DNA of 37,477 nucleotides from Verrucomicrobiia bacterium (GCA_030431475.1 JAUIJD010000045.1:1-37477), one strand, 5' to 3'; counted from the stretch's first letter, positions 26,224 through 34,566 are shown. Translations and numbers: made by a program. Notes: generated by a model not told the origin, from the letters alone.

Positions 26224-26462
26224 CGGCGCGCGTTGATCGTCGCCGCCATCCGCTCCGGGGTGCCGAGCGTGTCGCGCCCGACATCCGCCGCCCCCAGCAC
26301 CACGCCCCAGCGCTCCTCGATGACCACGATGAGCTGCATCACCGCCATCGAGTCCAGCCCGGCGTCGAACAGATCGGTCTCCGCCCCGGCATCGACCGGC
26401 AGCTCGACGAGCTGCTCCTCGCCCAGCATCACCAACACATCCTGAACCGCACAACTGACCAT
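26220..26462 (-). CDS. Acyl/peptidyl carrier protein-like
   Basis: 80 aa, the normal carrier length. The phosphopantetheine attachment site is S38 in DLFDAGLDSMAVMQLI, a good DSM-type motif. Helix 3 follows (VIEERWGVVL), then GTPERMAATI. It would carry an acyl or aminoacyl group on a 4'-phosphopantetheine arm. It is probably not the fatty-acid ACP, because no fab genes are near; instead it is coupled to an FAD oxidoreductase. No ligase, transferase or phosphopantetheinyl transferase is visible nearby. Confidence 0.85.
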   Translation of the reverse strand: MVSCAVQDVLVMLGEEQLVELPVDAGAETDLFDAGLDSMAVMQLIVVIEERWGVVLGAADVGRDTLGTPERMAATINARR

Positions 26463-26580
26463 GGCACCGCGGCGATGATCCGGCGAAGCGGGTGCCGGAT
26501 CAAGCGCGCATCACGACGGCGACGCCGACTCATCCACCCCCTGGGAACCGACCTGACGATGGCAGATGACAGCAAACAGA

Positions 26581-26671
26581 ACCGCCAAGGCACCAAGGCA
26601 GGGAACTCGAGAACTCCACCCTTCGAGCTTGGCGTTCTTGGCGTTCTTGGCGTTCTTGGCGTCTTGGCGGT
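26581..26671. repeat. Inverted-ended tandem repeat, CTTGGCGTT units
   Basis: The element begins ACCGCCAAG and ends CTTGGCGGT, its reverse complement. The right half is four near-perfect copies of a 9-base unit CTTGGCGTT (one shortened by a base) plus CTTGGCGGT (26628-26671). It lies in the 246-base gap before the ACP gene. I see nothing else supportable in that gap. Confidence 0.65.
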
Positions 26672-26708
26672 GAATCCACCCTCGTCAGAACACTTCGACG
26701 AACGGGTA

Positions 26709-27977
26709 TCAGATCTCGATCTTCCAGGGACCGCGCATCGGCTGGTGGATCAGCGCGTTGCACTCCGGATCGTCGATCGTCAGCGTCTTCGGGTCGAACT
26801 TGAAGCTCTTGTTGGTGCGGTGCGCGATCTTGCCGAGGTTGATCAAGGTGCAGCTCCAGAAGCCGTTCTCCTCGTTGAGGGCGAACTTCTTCCGCGTCCG
26901 CACGCTCTCGTGGAAGTCGGTGATCTGCGGCTCGGGGTCGGGCATCTCGGCGACCTTCCGCCGGAGGTCGGGGATGTCGCTCTTGAAGCCCTTGTAGAGC
27001 TTCCCTTTCGGACCCTCGATGTAGGCGGCGTCCTTGTCCTTGTTCTCGCCGTCGAGCACGATCTGGCAGCCGTCTTCGTAGGTGAAGGTGATCCGCCGCC
27101 AGGTGCCGACCGCATCGTCGTCCTGCGGGTCGGCGTCGATCTCGACCGAGACCGGCCCGGTGTTGTCCTTCTCGAGGATGTACTGCACCGGGTCGAGGTA
27201 GTGCTGGCCCATGTCGCCGAGGCCGCCGCCGTCGTAGTCCCAGTAGCCGCGGAAAGTGCCGTGGGTGCGGTGCTTGCTGTAAGGTTTCTTCGGCGCCGGC
27301 CCGAGCCAGAAGTCGTAGTCGAAATGCTTCGGCACCGGCTGCACCGGCAGGTCGGTCTTGCCGACCCAGTTGAACTTCCAGTTGAAGCCGGTGACGCCCG
27401 AGACGGTGACCTTCAGCGGCCAGCCGAGCACCCGGTGCATGGCCACCTTCTTGAGCTCCTTGACCTGCACGCGCATGCCATAGAAGCCGCTCTGGAAACG
27501 GAACCAGGTGTTGATGCGGAACATGCGCTCGTACTTGCGCGTCGCCTTCACCATATCAACGCCCTCGCCGATCGTCCGGCTCATCGGCTTCTCGCCCCAC
27601 ACGTCCTTGCCCGCCTTCATCGCCTCGATCGCCTGGATCGCATGCCAGTGCGGCGGGGTGGCGACGTGGACGATGTCGATGTCGTCGCGGGCGATCAGCT
27701 CGCGGAAATCGTGGTAGCCGGTGATGCCCTTCGACTCGCCGCCGGTCTGCTTCATCCGGTTGGCGAGGTGGTTCTCATCGACGTCGCACAGCGCCAGCAG
27801 GCGGCCGGGCATGGTCAGGTGCGAGGCGGAAATGCCACCGCAGCCGATGATGCCCCGGGTGAGTTCCTCGGAGGGCGGCGTCTGGCCGTTGAGCCCGAGC
27901 ACGCGGCTGGGCACGATCTGCACGGTGGCCAGGGCGGCAAGCCCCTTCAGTGTCTGGCGGCGGGTCAGTGATCTCAT
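26709..27977 (-). CDS. Tat-exported Gfo/Idh/MocA-family oxidoreductase
   Basis: 422 aa. The N-terminus has a twin-arginine signal (TRRQTLKGLAALATVQIVP). The NAD(P)-binding Rossmann part starts at GIIGCGGIS (42-50), and the family EKP motif is at 129-131 (WGEKPMS). The C-terminal alpha/beta domain contains YDGGGLGDMGQHYLDP. Members act on sugars, inositols and related polyols; export by Tat with cofactor is common in PVC bacteria. It lies 19 bases downstream of the transporter gene in the same direction, so transport and oxidation are probably linked. The substrate is unknown. Confidence 0.9.
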   Translation of the reverse strand: MRSLTRRQTLKGLAALATVQIVPSRVLGLNGQTPPSEELTRGIIGCGGISASHLTMPGRLLALCDVDENHLANRMKQTGGESKGITGYHDFRELIARDDIDIVHVATPPHWHAIQAIEAMKAGKDVWGEKPMSRTIGEGVDMVKATRKYERMFRINTWFRFQSGFYGMRVQVKELKKVAMHRVLGWPLKVTVSGVTGFNWKFNWVGKTDLPVQPVPKHFDYDFWLGPAPKKPYSKHRTHGTFRGYWDYDGGGLGDMGQHYLDPVQYILEKDNTGPVSVEIDADPQDDDAVGTWRRITFTYEDGCQIVLDGENKDKDAAYIEGPKGKLYKGFKSDIPDLRRKVAEMPDPEPQITDFHESVRTRKKFALNEENGFWSCTLINLGKIAHRTNKSFKFDPKTLTIDDPECNALIHQPMRGPWKIEI

Positions 27978-27996
27978 GATTTCTCGGGATACGTGA

Positions 27997-29379
27997 TCAA
28001 ACAGCCGAACTTTCTTCCGGCGCGGCCGCTTCGGCCACCTCCTCGGCATCGGCTTCGCCCTTGGTGCGGTCCCAGAAGGCGAGGAAGAAGAGCACGCCGA
28101 TCCCGGCCGCCATCAGCGCCGGCAGGGTCCAGTAGGTCTTCCACAGGCCGGCGGCGGTCGAGAGCGTCTCCGCACCGACGGCGTCGGGCATGTTCACCGA
28201 GAACATTTTCCCGAGCTGCTGGGCGAACGTGAGCGTCTGCTCACCCCGGGCGGTCGTGATCTCGTCGCTCAGCACGCCGGACGCTTCGACCACCGGCTCG
28301 AGCTTCCACGCGGCGAACTTGAAGCCGAGGAACATCCCGATGCCCTGGGTGAAGAACACCAGCATGCTCTGCGCTTGGCCGCGGATCGCCTTCGGCGCGG
28401 CGCGGTCGGTGTACATGAAGCCGGTGACGAAGAAGAAGTCGTAGCAGATCCCGTGGAGCGCGATCCCGGCGAAGAGCATCCAGACGACCTGGTTCGGCGC
28501 GCCCCAGGCGAAGAGCAGGTAGCGCAGGACCCAGGCGGCCATCCCGATCAGGATCATCCACTTCACCCCGAGACGGCGAAAGAAGAACGGGATCAGCAGC
28601 ATGAAGATGATCTCCGACATCTGCCCGATCGTCATCGCCGAGGCCGGCTGCTCGAAGCCCATGTCCGCCAGAAAGCCCGAGGTGTTCGAGTAGTAGTAGG
28701 CCAGCGGAATGCAGATCAGCGTCGAGCACAGCATGAAGACGAAGAAGGCCGGACGGCCCAGCATCTTGAAGGCGTCGAGCATCAGGATCGCGCGGATGTC
28801 GATCGGTTGACCGGCCGCCGGCGGCGGCGTGTGCGGCAGGGTGAAGCAGTAGGCGCCGAGCACCAGCGAGGAGATGCCGGCCATGGTGAAGAGGTTCACG
28901 CTGCCCGACCACCCGAGGAACCCGGCGACCAGGCCGGCGACGATCCACCCGATCGTCCCCCACACCCGCACCTTCGGGAAGACCTCGCGCGGCAGGTTGG
29001 TGAAGGCGATCGTGTTGCCGAGGCCGAGCGTCGGCATGTAGCAGAGCATGTGGCCGATGAAGAGCCAGACGACCTTGCCGCCGTCGCCGGCCGCGACCGC
29101 CGAGGGCACCATCAGCATCAGGCCGCCGCCGATCAGCAGCAGCACCGCCATGACCTTCTCGGAGGAGAAGAACCGGTCAGCCACCAGCCCGAGGAACAGC
29201 GGCGCCACGATCGCCGCGATCGGCGCGCTGTTGTAGGAATCCCCGATGATGTCGGCCAGGCCGTTGCCGCCCAGCACCAGGAAAAGGGTCACGAACCACG
29301 CCCCCCAGACGTAGAACTGAAGGAACATCATCACCGACAGCCTCGTCGCCAGCAGACCCTGGCCTTGTTTCGATTCCAT
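27997..29379 (-). CDS. MFS transporter, nucleoside:H+ symporter (NupG-like)
   Basis: 460 aa with about 12 membrane helices. The N-terminal blocks LSVMMFLQFYVWGAWFVTL and FGLVADRFF-like APLFLGLVADRFFSSEKV fit the NHS/NupG subfamily. So does YDFFFVTGFMYTDRAAPKAIRGQAQSML-like sequence in the second half. In PVC bacteria such genes often stand next to Gfo/Idh/MocA oxidoreductases and may move sugars rather than nucleosides. It ends in an acidic cytoplasmic tail. It is the first gene of the operon with the downstream oxidoreductase and diverges from the gene at 29542. Confidence 0.85.
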   Translation of the reverse strand: MESKQGQGLLATRLSVMMFLQFYVWGAWFVTLFLVLGGNGLADIIGDSYNSAPIAAIVAPLFLGLVADRFFSSEKVMAVLLLIGGGLMLMVPSAVAAGDGGKVVWLFIGHMLCYMPTLGLGNTIAFTNLPREVFPKVRVWGTIGWIVAGLVAGFLGWSGSVNLFTMAGISSLVLGAYCFTLPHTPPPAAGQPIDIRAILMLDAFKMLGRPAFFVFMLCSTLICIPLAYYYSNTSGFLADMGFEQPASAMTIGQMSEIIFMLLIPFFFRRLGVKWMILIGMAAWVLRYLLFAWGAPNQVVWMLFAGIALHGICYDFFFVTGFMYTDRAAPKAIRGQAQSMLVFFTQGIGMFLGFKFAAWKLEPVVEASGVLSDEITTARGEQTLTFAQQLGKMFSVNMPDAVGAETLSTAAGLWKTYWTLPALMAAGIGVLFFLAFWDRTKGEADAEEVAEAAAPEESSAV

Positions 29380-29449
29380 GGCCGCGAGTCTGCCGTGATC
29401 CTCCCCCCGCTCGGCAAGCGGATATGATGAAATTCAGTCCCCATAGCTC

Positions 29450-29467
29450 GGTTTTCGTCGGAAAACC
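29450..29467. promoter_or_regulatory. Inverted repeat in a divergent intergenic region
   Basis: GGTTTTC-GTCG-GAAAACC is a perfect 7-bp dyad midway between the divergent transporter and oxidoreductase genes. It could be an operator for a shared regulator. No regulator gene is present nearby. Confidence 0.35.
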
Positions 29468-29541
29468 CCTCGATCCGGGACAATTCCACCCCGTGCCGGT
29501 GAAAGCCAGGCCCGGTCCTCCCACGTAGGAGGCTCCGCTTT

Positions 29542-30834
29542 ATGAACGTCGACACCTTCAACCGCCGCCGTTTCCTTGGCGCTTCCGCCGCCACCACCGC
29601 CGCCTTCGCTTTTCCCTCGGTCGTCCGTGCGGCCGGGAAGAACGCACCGCTCAAGATCGGCCTGATCGGCTGCGGCGGGCGCGGCACCGGCGCCGCCGGC
29701 CAGGCGCTGGAGGCCGACCCGGACGTGACGCTCACCGCCCTCGGCGACGCCTTTCCCAAGGCCATCACCAACTCGCTGCGGGGCCTCAAGAAGTACGGCG
29801 AACGCGTCGATGTGCCCGAAGAGCGCCGCTTCACCGGCCTCGACGCCTTCCAGAAGGTGATCGACTCCGGCGTCGATGTCGTCCTGCTCGGCGCCCCTCC
29901 CGGATTCCGGCCGCAGCACCTCCGCGCGGCCGTCGAGGCCGGGGTCCACGTCTTCGCCGAAAAGCCGATGGCCGTCGATGTCGCGGGCGTGAAGTCGGTG
30001 ATGGAGTCGGCCAAGCTGGCGAAACGGAAGAACGTCGCGATCCAGCACGGCTTCTGCTGGCGCTTCGCCCCCGGCGTGCGCGAGCTCTACGCGAAGATCC
30101 TCGGCGGGGACCTCGGCCGCGTGACGTCGGTCTATGGCACCTTCATGGTGTCCCCGCCGAAGCCGCTCCAGCCCGGCATGACCCGGCCCGACGGCATGAG
30201 CGACGTCGAGTGGCAGATCCGCTGGTGGACGAACTTCGAGTGGACCTCCGGCGGCCCGCTGCTCGAGCAGGCGGTCCACACCGTCGACAAGGTCGCGTGG
30301 GCCATGGGCGACATCGCACCCGTCGCCGCCGTCGCCAACGGAGGGCGCGCCACCCGCACCGACGCCGGCAACGTCTACGACCACTACAACATCGCCTACG
30401 AATACCCCGGCAACGTCTTCTGCCACATGGGCCAGCGCCAGTTCCCGGGCTGCCACTCCGAGGTCAACGACCGCATTTTCTGCGAGAACGGCATGGCCCT
30501 CGCCCCGGGCCGCCCGACGATCTTCGCGCCCGACGGCAGGAAGCGCACCTGGGTTTACCGCCCCACCCCCGGCCAGCCGCAGAACATGTACCAGGTCTGC
30601 CACAACGAACTCTTCGCCGCCCTGCGCCAGGGCGAGATCATCAACACCGGCGAGTACATGGCGAACTCGACCATGCTCGGCCTGATGGGCCGCGAGGCCG
30701 CCCACACCGGCCAGCGCATCACCTGGGACCAGATGTGGAAGGCCTCCCAGGACCTCGCCCCCGACACCCTCGCGATGGACGACGCCTTCCCCGTCCCCGC
30801 CGCACCGGTCCCCGGAAAGCACAAGCTTGTCTGA
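29542..30834 (+). CDS. Tat-exported Gfo/Idh/MocA-family oxidoreductase (second copy)
   Basis: 430 aa. The Tat signal is FNRRRFLGASAATTAAFAFP (start at residue 6). The Rossmann motif is GLIGCGGRGTG (40-50) and EKP is at 140-142 (FAEKPMAVD). The substrate domain has GGPLLEQAVHTVD, with the His commonly used in catalysis. It differs clearly from the minus-strand copy at 26709, so the two are unlikely to be a recent duplication. An AGGAGG lies 9 bases before the ATG, one of the few good SDs in the window. It probably oxidises a sugar or polyol in the periplasm. Confidence 0.9.
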   Translation: MNVDTFNRRRFLGASAATTAAFAFPSVVRAAGKNAPLKIGLIGCGGRGTGAAGQALEADPDVTLTALGDAFPKAITNSLRGLKKYGERVDVPEERRFTGLDAFQKVIDSGVDVVLLGAPPGFRPQHLRAAVEAGVHVFAEKPMAVDVAGVKSVMESAKLAKRKNVAIQHGFCWRFAPGVRELYAKILGGDLGRVTSVYGTFMVSPPKPLQPGMTRPDGMSDVEWQIRWWTNFEWTSGGPLLEQAVHTVDKVAWAMGDIAPVAAVANGGRATRTDAGNVYDHYNIAYEYPGNVFCHMGQRQFPGCHSEVNDRIFCENGMALAPGRPTIFAPDGRKRTWVYRPTPGQPQNMYQVCHNELFAALRQGEIINTGEYMANSTMLGLMGREAAHTGQRITWDQMWKASQDLAPDTLAMDDAFPVPAAPVPGKHKLV

Positions 30835-30837
30835 GCC

Positions 30838-31028
30838 TTGGAGTGCGGAGGCTCTTGTCCATCGAAGCTTCAGCGAAGTCGGATGCCTCCGCTTTTGAAC
30901 GACCTTCGGAAATGGCTTCTCCACAAGTCGCGCATGGGGACGCGAGCGCTTCTCCGGCCTCTCGGGCCCGCTGAAGTCGCCGAGGTCACCCGTCGCTCGC
31001 AAGAGGCGGCAAGCCACCCGCACTCCAA
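30838..31028. repeat. Miniature element with 11-bp perfect terminal inverted repeats
   Basis: The ends are TTGGAGTGCGG and CCGCACTCCAA, 191 bp apart. Inside the left end, GCGGAGGC (30845-30852) pairs with GCCTCCGC (30885-30892). It carries no credible gene, and it fills nearly all of the 234-base gap between the oxidoreductase and the FGE-like gene. It looks like a MITE or REP-type element. Confidence 0.65.
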
Positions 31029-31068
31029 AACCTCGACGCCCACCGACATCCTTCCTACCACTCCCACC

Positions 31069-32175
31069 ATGAACCGCACCCTGCTGCTGCTCGCCAGTCC
31101 GCTCCTCGCCGCCGGCGACGAACTCCCCCAACCCGAGTTCCTCCCGGTCACCAAGCAGATCCACGCCGTGGTCACCGAAAAAGGCGGTCCCGATTCCGCC
31201 GAGGCGATGAAGCCCTACACCGAGGCCGTGCCGCGCGTCGAGGAAGGCACCATCGACATGGTCCCCATCCCCGGCGGCACCTTCACCATCGGCACCCCCG
31301 AGGGCGAGGAGGGCCGCAACGACGACGAGGGCCCGCAGCGCAAGCTCGAGATCGCCCCCTTCTGGATGGGCAAGCACGAGATCACCTGGGACGTCTACCG
31401 CGCGTTCATGGAAAACAACATGTCGCGCAACAAGGACGGCACCCTGAACCGCGACTCCGACCTCATGACCTCCGAGGCGCCCGAGGCGAAAGGCGACGAA
31501 ACGCTCGTCGACATCGTCTCCCAGCCGACCCCGCCCTACCAGCCGATGCACTTCGAGATGGGCGAGGGCTACGACGCCGGCTGGCCGGCCATCGCCATGA
31601 CCCAGCACGCCGCCTCGAAATTCTGCGAATGGCTCAGCGCCCAGACCGGCCACTACTACCGCCTGCCCACCGAGGCCGAGTGGGAATACGCCTGCCGCGC
31701 CGGCACCACCACCCCCTGGTCCTTCGGCGACGACCCGTCGCAGATCGACGACTACGCCTGGACCATGGACAACTCCGATTTCACCTACCAGCAGATCGGC
31801 AAGAAGAAGCCGAACCCGTGGGGGCTCCACGACATGCACGGCAACGTCGCCGAGTGGTGCCTCGACGCCTACCTGCCCGACGCCTACGCCAAGTGGGAGG
31901 ACGGCGCGAAGAACCCCTGGCACCGCGCCACCAGCCGCTACCCCCGCGTCGCCCGCGGCGGCCATTATTTCGACGGCGGCCCGGAAAGCATGCGTTCGGG
32001 CATCCGCATCGCCTCGGACATCGAATGGAAGAACCTCGACCCGCAGAACCCGAAGTCGATCTGGTACCACACCAGCAACATGTGGATCGGCTTCCGCATC
32101 GTCCGCCCGCTCGAGACCCCCGAGGTGGAAACCATGCACACCCTGTGGAACACCGGCCCCGGCACCCTCGAGTAA
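31069..32175 (+). CDS. Secreted formylglycine-generating-enzyme-like (SUMF1 fold) protein
   Basis: 368 aa with a short signal peptide (MNRTLLLLASPLLAAG). The FGE-sulfatase fold is clear: MVPIPGGTFTIGTPEGE (64-80), MGKHEITWDVYRAF (100-113), YYRLPTEAEWEYACRAGT (196-213), WGLHDMHGNVAEWCLD (251-266) and VARGGHYFDGG (294-304). True FGE has cysteines in this last region; here GHYFDGG has none, so it is probably not a sulfatase-activating enzyme. Many bacterial FGE-like proteins have other or binding roles. It is the first gene after the TIR element, with no SD (leader CTACCACTCCCACC). Confidence 0.85.
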   Translation: MNRTLLLLASPLLAAGDELPQPEFLPVTKQIHAVVTEKGGPDSAEAMKPYTEAVPRVEEGTIDMVPIPGGTFTIGTPEGEEGRNDDEGPQRKLEIAPFWMGKHEITWDVYRAFMENNMSRNKDGTLNRDSDLMTSEAPEAKGDETLVDIVSQPTPPYQPMHFEMGEGYDAGWPAIAMTQHAASKFCEWLSAQTGHYYRLPTEAEWEYACRAGTTTPWSFGDDPSQIDDYAWTMDNSDFTYQQIGKKKPNPWGLHDMHGNVAEWCLDAYLPDAYAKWEDGAKNPWHRATSRYPRVARGGHYFDGGPESMRSGIRIASDIEWKNLDPQNPKSIWYHTSNMWIGFRIVRPLETPEVETMHTLWNTGPGTLE

Positions 32176-32190
32176 CGGCGCACCGGGCGT

Positions 32191-32219
32191 GAAGGAGCGC
32201 CGGTCTTCCGACCGGCATC
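32191..32219. repeat. GAAGGAGCGCCGG hairpin repeat (family 2)
   Basis: GAAGGAGC leads into a perfect 7-bp hairpin GCCGGTC-TTCC-GACCGGC (32199-32216). It lies between the FGE-like gene and the MFS gene and may also help end transcription. A related copy lies at 34513. Confidence 0.55.
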
Positions 32220-32249
32220 CCCCATCCCCGGTCCGCCCCCTCCTCACCC

Positions 32250-33479
32250 ATGACTCTCCCGCCGCCCGGACAGTTCGATTTCTCCCAGCAGCGGCGGACC
32301 TTCCGGCTCGAGCTCCTGCGCTCCTTTCCGCAGGGCTTCGTCGAGACCGCGATGGCGACCTTCGCGGTCTTCGTCGCCATCCGCATCTTCGAGCTCCCGG
32401 CGTGGATGAAGAGCGCCATCCTTGCCTCCGGCAGCGTCGGCCTCCTGCTCAGCCTCTTCGTCGTCCAGTTCATCCGCCGCCGCGGCTGGACCGTGAACAA
32501 CGTCGCCGCCGGATTCTGGTGCCTTTCGGCCGCCGGCTTCGGCCTCGCCGCCGCCTCGCCGGAGCACCCCCACCGCTACTTCACCGGGATCTGCCTCGCC
32601 TTCGTCTTCCTCGCCTCGGCCTCGCCGCTGATGGCGCAGATCTACCGCAAGCACTACGCCGACGAAAACCGCGGCCGGCTCTTTTCCTACGCCTCCCTCA
32701 CCCGCGCCTGCACCGTCGCCCTCGGCGGATGGGTCCTCGGCCTGTGGGTCGAGAAACAGGGCTTCTCCCCGCTCTTCGCCGCCTACGCCGGCGGCACGCT
32801 GCTCATGGCCCTCTGCGTCCGCGCCATGGCCCCGGTGCGCCTCCGCGCCTCCCACCGCATCCGCTGGTTCGACGCCTTCTCCCACGTCGGCGAAAACAAG
32901 CCCTTCGCCAAGCTGCTGGTGATGTGGATGCTGGTCGGCCTCGGCAACCTCATCTCGTGGGCCCTGTTCGTCGAGTTCATCGGCAACCCGGCCTACGGCT
33001 TCGGCTTCGATGCCGACCGCTCCGGTTTCATCACCAGCACCGTGCCGATGCTAGCCTTCATCGTCACCGTCGTCCCGTGGGGAACGGTCTTCGACAAGCT
33101 CCCCTTCTACCGCGTCCGCGGGATGGTGAACCTGTTCTTCCTCGCCGGCATCCTCATCTACTACCTCGGTAGTAGCCTCACCACCCTGTGCCTCGGCATC
33201 GCGCTGCACGGCATCGCCCGCTCCGGCGGCAACATCCTGTGGATGCTCTGGACCACCCGCTTCGCCGACGAGGAACGCCTCAGCGAGTACCAGAGCGTCC
33301 ACTCCTTCCTCACCGGCGCCCGCGGCGTCATCGCCCCCTTCATCGCCTTCGCCTGCGTCGAGCACCTCGGCCCCACCGCCGTCGCCGTCTTCGCCTCCGC
33401 CCTGCTCATCGCCGGCACCCTGATGATCATCCCGGAAATCCGCGCCGAGTTCCGACAAAAGCCGGCCACTTCTCCATAG
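32250..33479 (+). CDS. MFS-type transporter
   Basis: 409 aa with about 11-12 membrane helices. The central basic loop (RKHYADENRGRLFSYASLTRACT) and the second-half loop (DKLPFYRVRGMVNLFFLAG) fit the major facilitator superfamily. The first part (PQGFVETAMATFAVFVAIRIF) resembles transporters of unknown substrate common in PVC genomes. The stop codon lies inside a 9-base tandem repeat that also fills the gap to apbE. The substrate cannot be deduced. Confidence 0.82.
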   Translation: MTLPPPGQFDFSQQRRTFRLELLRSFPQGFVETAMATFAVFVAIRIFELPAWMKSAILASGSVGLLLSLFVVQFIRRRGWTVNNVAAGFWCLSAAGFGLAAASPEHPHRYFTGICLAFVFLASASPLMAQIYRKHYADENRGRLFSYASLTRACTVALGGWVLGLWVEKQGFSPLFAAYAGGTLLMALCVRAMAPVRLRASHRIRWFDAFSHVGENKPFAKLLVMWMLVGLGNLISWALFVEFIGNPAYGFGFDADRSGFITSTVPMLAFIVTVVPWGTVFDKLPFYRVRGMVNLFFLAGILIYYLGSSLTTLCLGIALHGIARSGGNILWMLWTTRFADEERLSEYQSVHSFLTGARGVIAPFIAFACVEHLGPTAVAVFASALLIAGTLMIIPEIRAEFRQKPATSP

Positions 33480-33507
33480 GTCCCATGAGTCCCATAGGGC
33501 CCATCCC
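33472..33507. repeat. 9-base tandem repeat (TCCCATAGG type)
   Basis: Four units occur in a row: CTCCATAGG, TCCCATGAG, TCCCATAGG, GCCCATCCC. The first unit contains the stop codon of the MFS gene, and the array ends 15 bases before the apbE start. Confidence 0.6.
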
Positions 33508-33522
33508 CACCAGCCCCGCCCC

Positions 33523-34449
33523 ATGAAACTCCTCGCCCTGCTCCTGCTCGCCGCCCCGCTCGCCACGGCCGACACCCGGCACCAGTTCTCGCGGCCGCTG
33601 ATGGGGACCACCTTCTCCATCACCTGCGATCACCCCGATCCCGCCCTCGCGGAAAAGGCCGCCGACGAGGCCTTCGCCGCCGCCGCGGAGATCAACGCCG
33701 TCGCCTCCGACTACGACCCCGACTCGGAGCTCTCCCGGCTCTCCGCCGTCCCCGTCGGCCGCCCCGTCGAGCTCTCGCCCACCCTCTACGAACTCCTCGA
33801 CACCGCCCGCCGCACCGCCGAGCTCACCGACGGCCGCTACGACCCCACGCTCGGGACGCTCACGCGCCTGTGGCGCGAGACCCGCCGCACCCGCACGCTT
33901 CCCGACGCCGAAACCCTCGCCGCCGCCCGGGCCGCCACCGGCTGGCGCCACTACACGCTGGATCCGGACCAGCGCACCCTCACCCTCGCGGTGCCTGGCA
34001 TGCGCTTCGACCTCGGCGGCATCGCCAAGGGCTACGCCGCCGACCGCATGCTCGCGGTCATGCGAAAACACGGCATCCCCCGCACCTCCATCGTCGCCGG
34101 GGGCGACATCGCCGCCGGCGACGCCCCGACCGGCCGCGACGCCTGGAAGGTCGGCCTCAAGACCTTCGACAAGGAGAAGCCCGACGAGGTCATCGATCTC
34201 GAAAACGCCGCCGTCTCGACCTCCGGCGACCTTCACCAGTTCGTCGAGATCGACGGCGTCCGCTATTCCCACATCCTCGATCCCGAAACCGGCCTCGGAC
34301 TCACCGAACCGATCGCCGTCAGCGTCATCGCCCCCCGCGCCACCCTCACCGACCCGCTCGCCACCGCCGCCTGCGTCGCGGGCGGGGACAAGGCGAAGAA
34401 GCTCCTCGAATCCTGGGGCGCCACCGACGTCCGGATCCGAAAGCGGTGA
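33523..34449 (+). CDS. apbE: FAD:protein FMN transferase (ApbE/Ftp)
   Basis: 308 aa with a signal peptide (MKLLALLLLAAPLATA). It covalently attaches FMN to Thr/Ser of redox proteins, typically subunits of Rnf or Nqr, outside the cytoplasm. Family motifs: RPLMGTTFSITC (24-35), FDLGGIAKGYAADRM, AGGDIAAGD, AAVSTSGDLHQF and YSHILDPETGLG. Mg2+/FAD-binding residues in these blocks are all present. No Nqr/Rnf genes are in the window, so the target lies elsewhere. There is no SD (GCCCCGCCCC before ATG). Confidence 0.95.
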   Translation: MKLLALLLLAAPLATADTRHQFSRPLMGTTFSITCDHPDPALAEKAADEAFAAAAEINAVASDYDPDSELSRLSAVPVGRPVELSPTLYELLDTARRTAELTDGRYDPTLGTLTRLWRETRRTRTLPDAETLAAARAATGWRHYTLDPDQRTLTLAVPGMRFDLGGIAKGYAADRMLAVMRKHGIPRTSIVAGGDIAAGDAPTGRDAWKVGLKTFDKEKPDEVIDLENAAVSTSGDLHQFVEIDGVRYSHILDPETGLGLTEPIAVSVIAPRATLTDPLATAACVAGGDKAKKLLESWGATDVRIRKR

Positions 34450-34512
34450 TCCTCGCACCCACCGCCGACGCCATGCCCCCGATCGCTTCGCCAATCTTGA
34501 ATTGAGGGATCC

Positions 34513-34566
34513 GTGCGAAGGAGCGCCGGGTTTACCCCGGCTGGAGCCCGAGCGCCACCTCCGCAC
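34513..34566. repeat. GAAGGAGCGCCGG hairpin repeat with inverted ends (family 2)
   Basis: It shares GAAGGAGCGCCGG with the copy at 32191. The core hairpin is GCCGGG-TTTAC-CCCGGC (34525-34541). The ends GTGCGAAGG and CCTCCGCAC are an imperfect inverted repeat. Confidence 0.5.
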
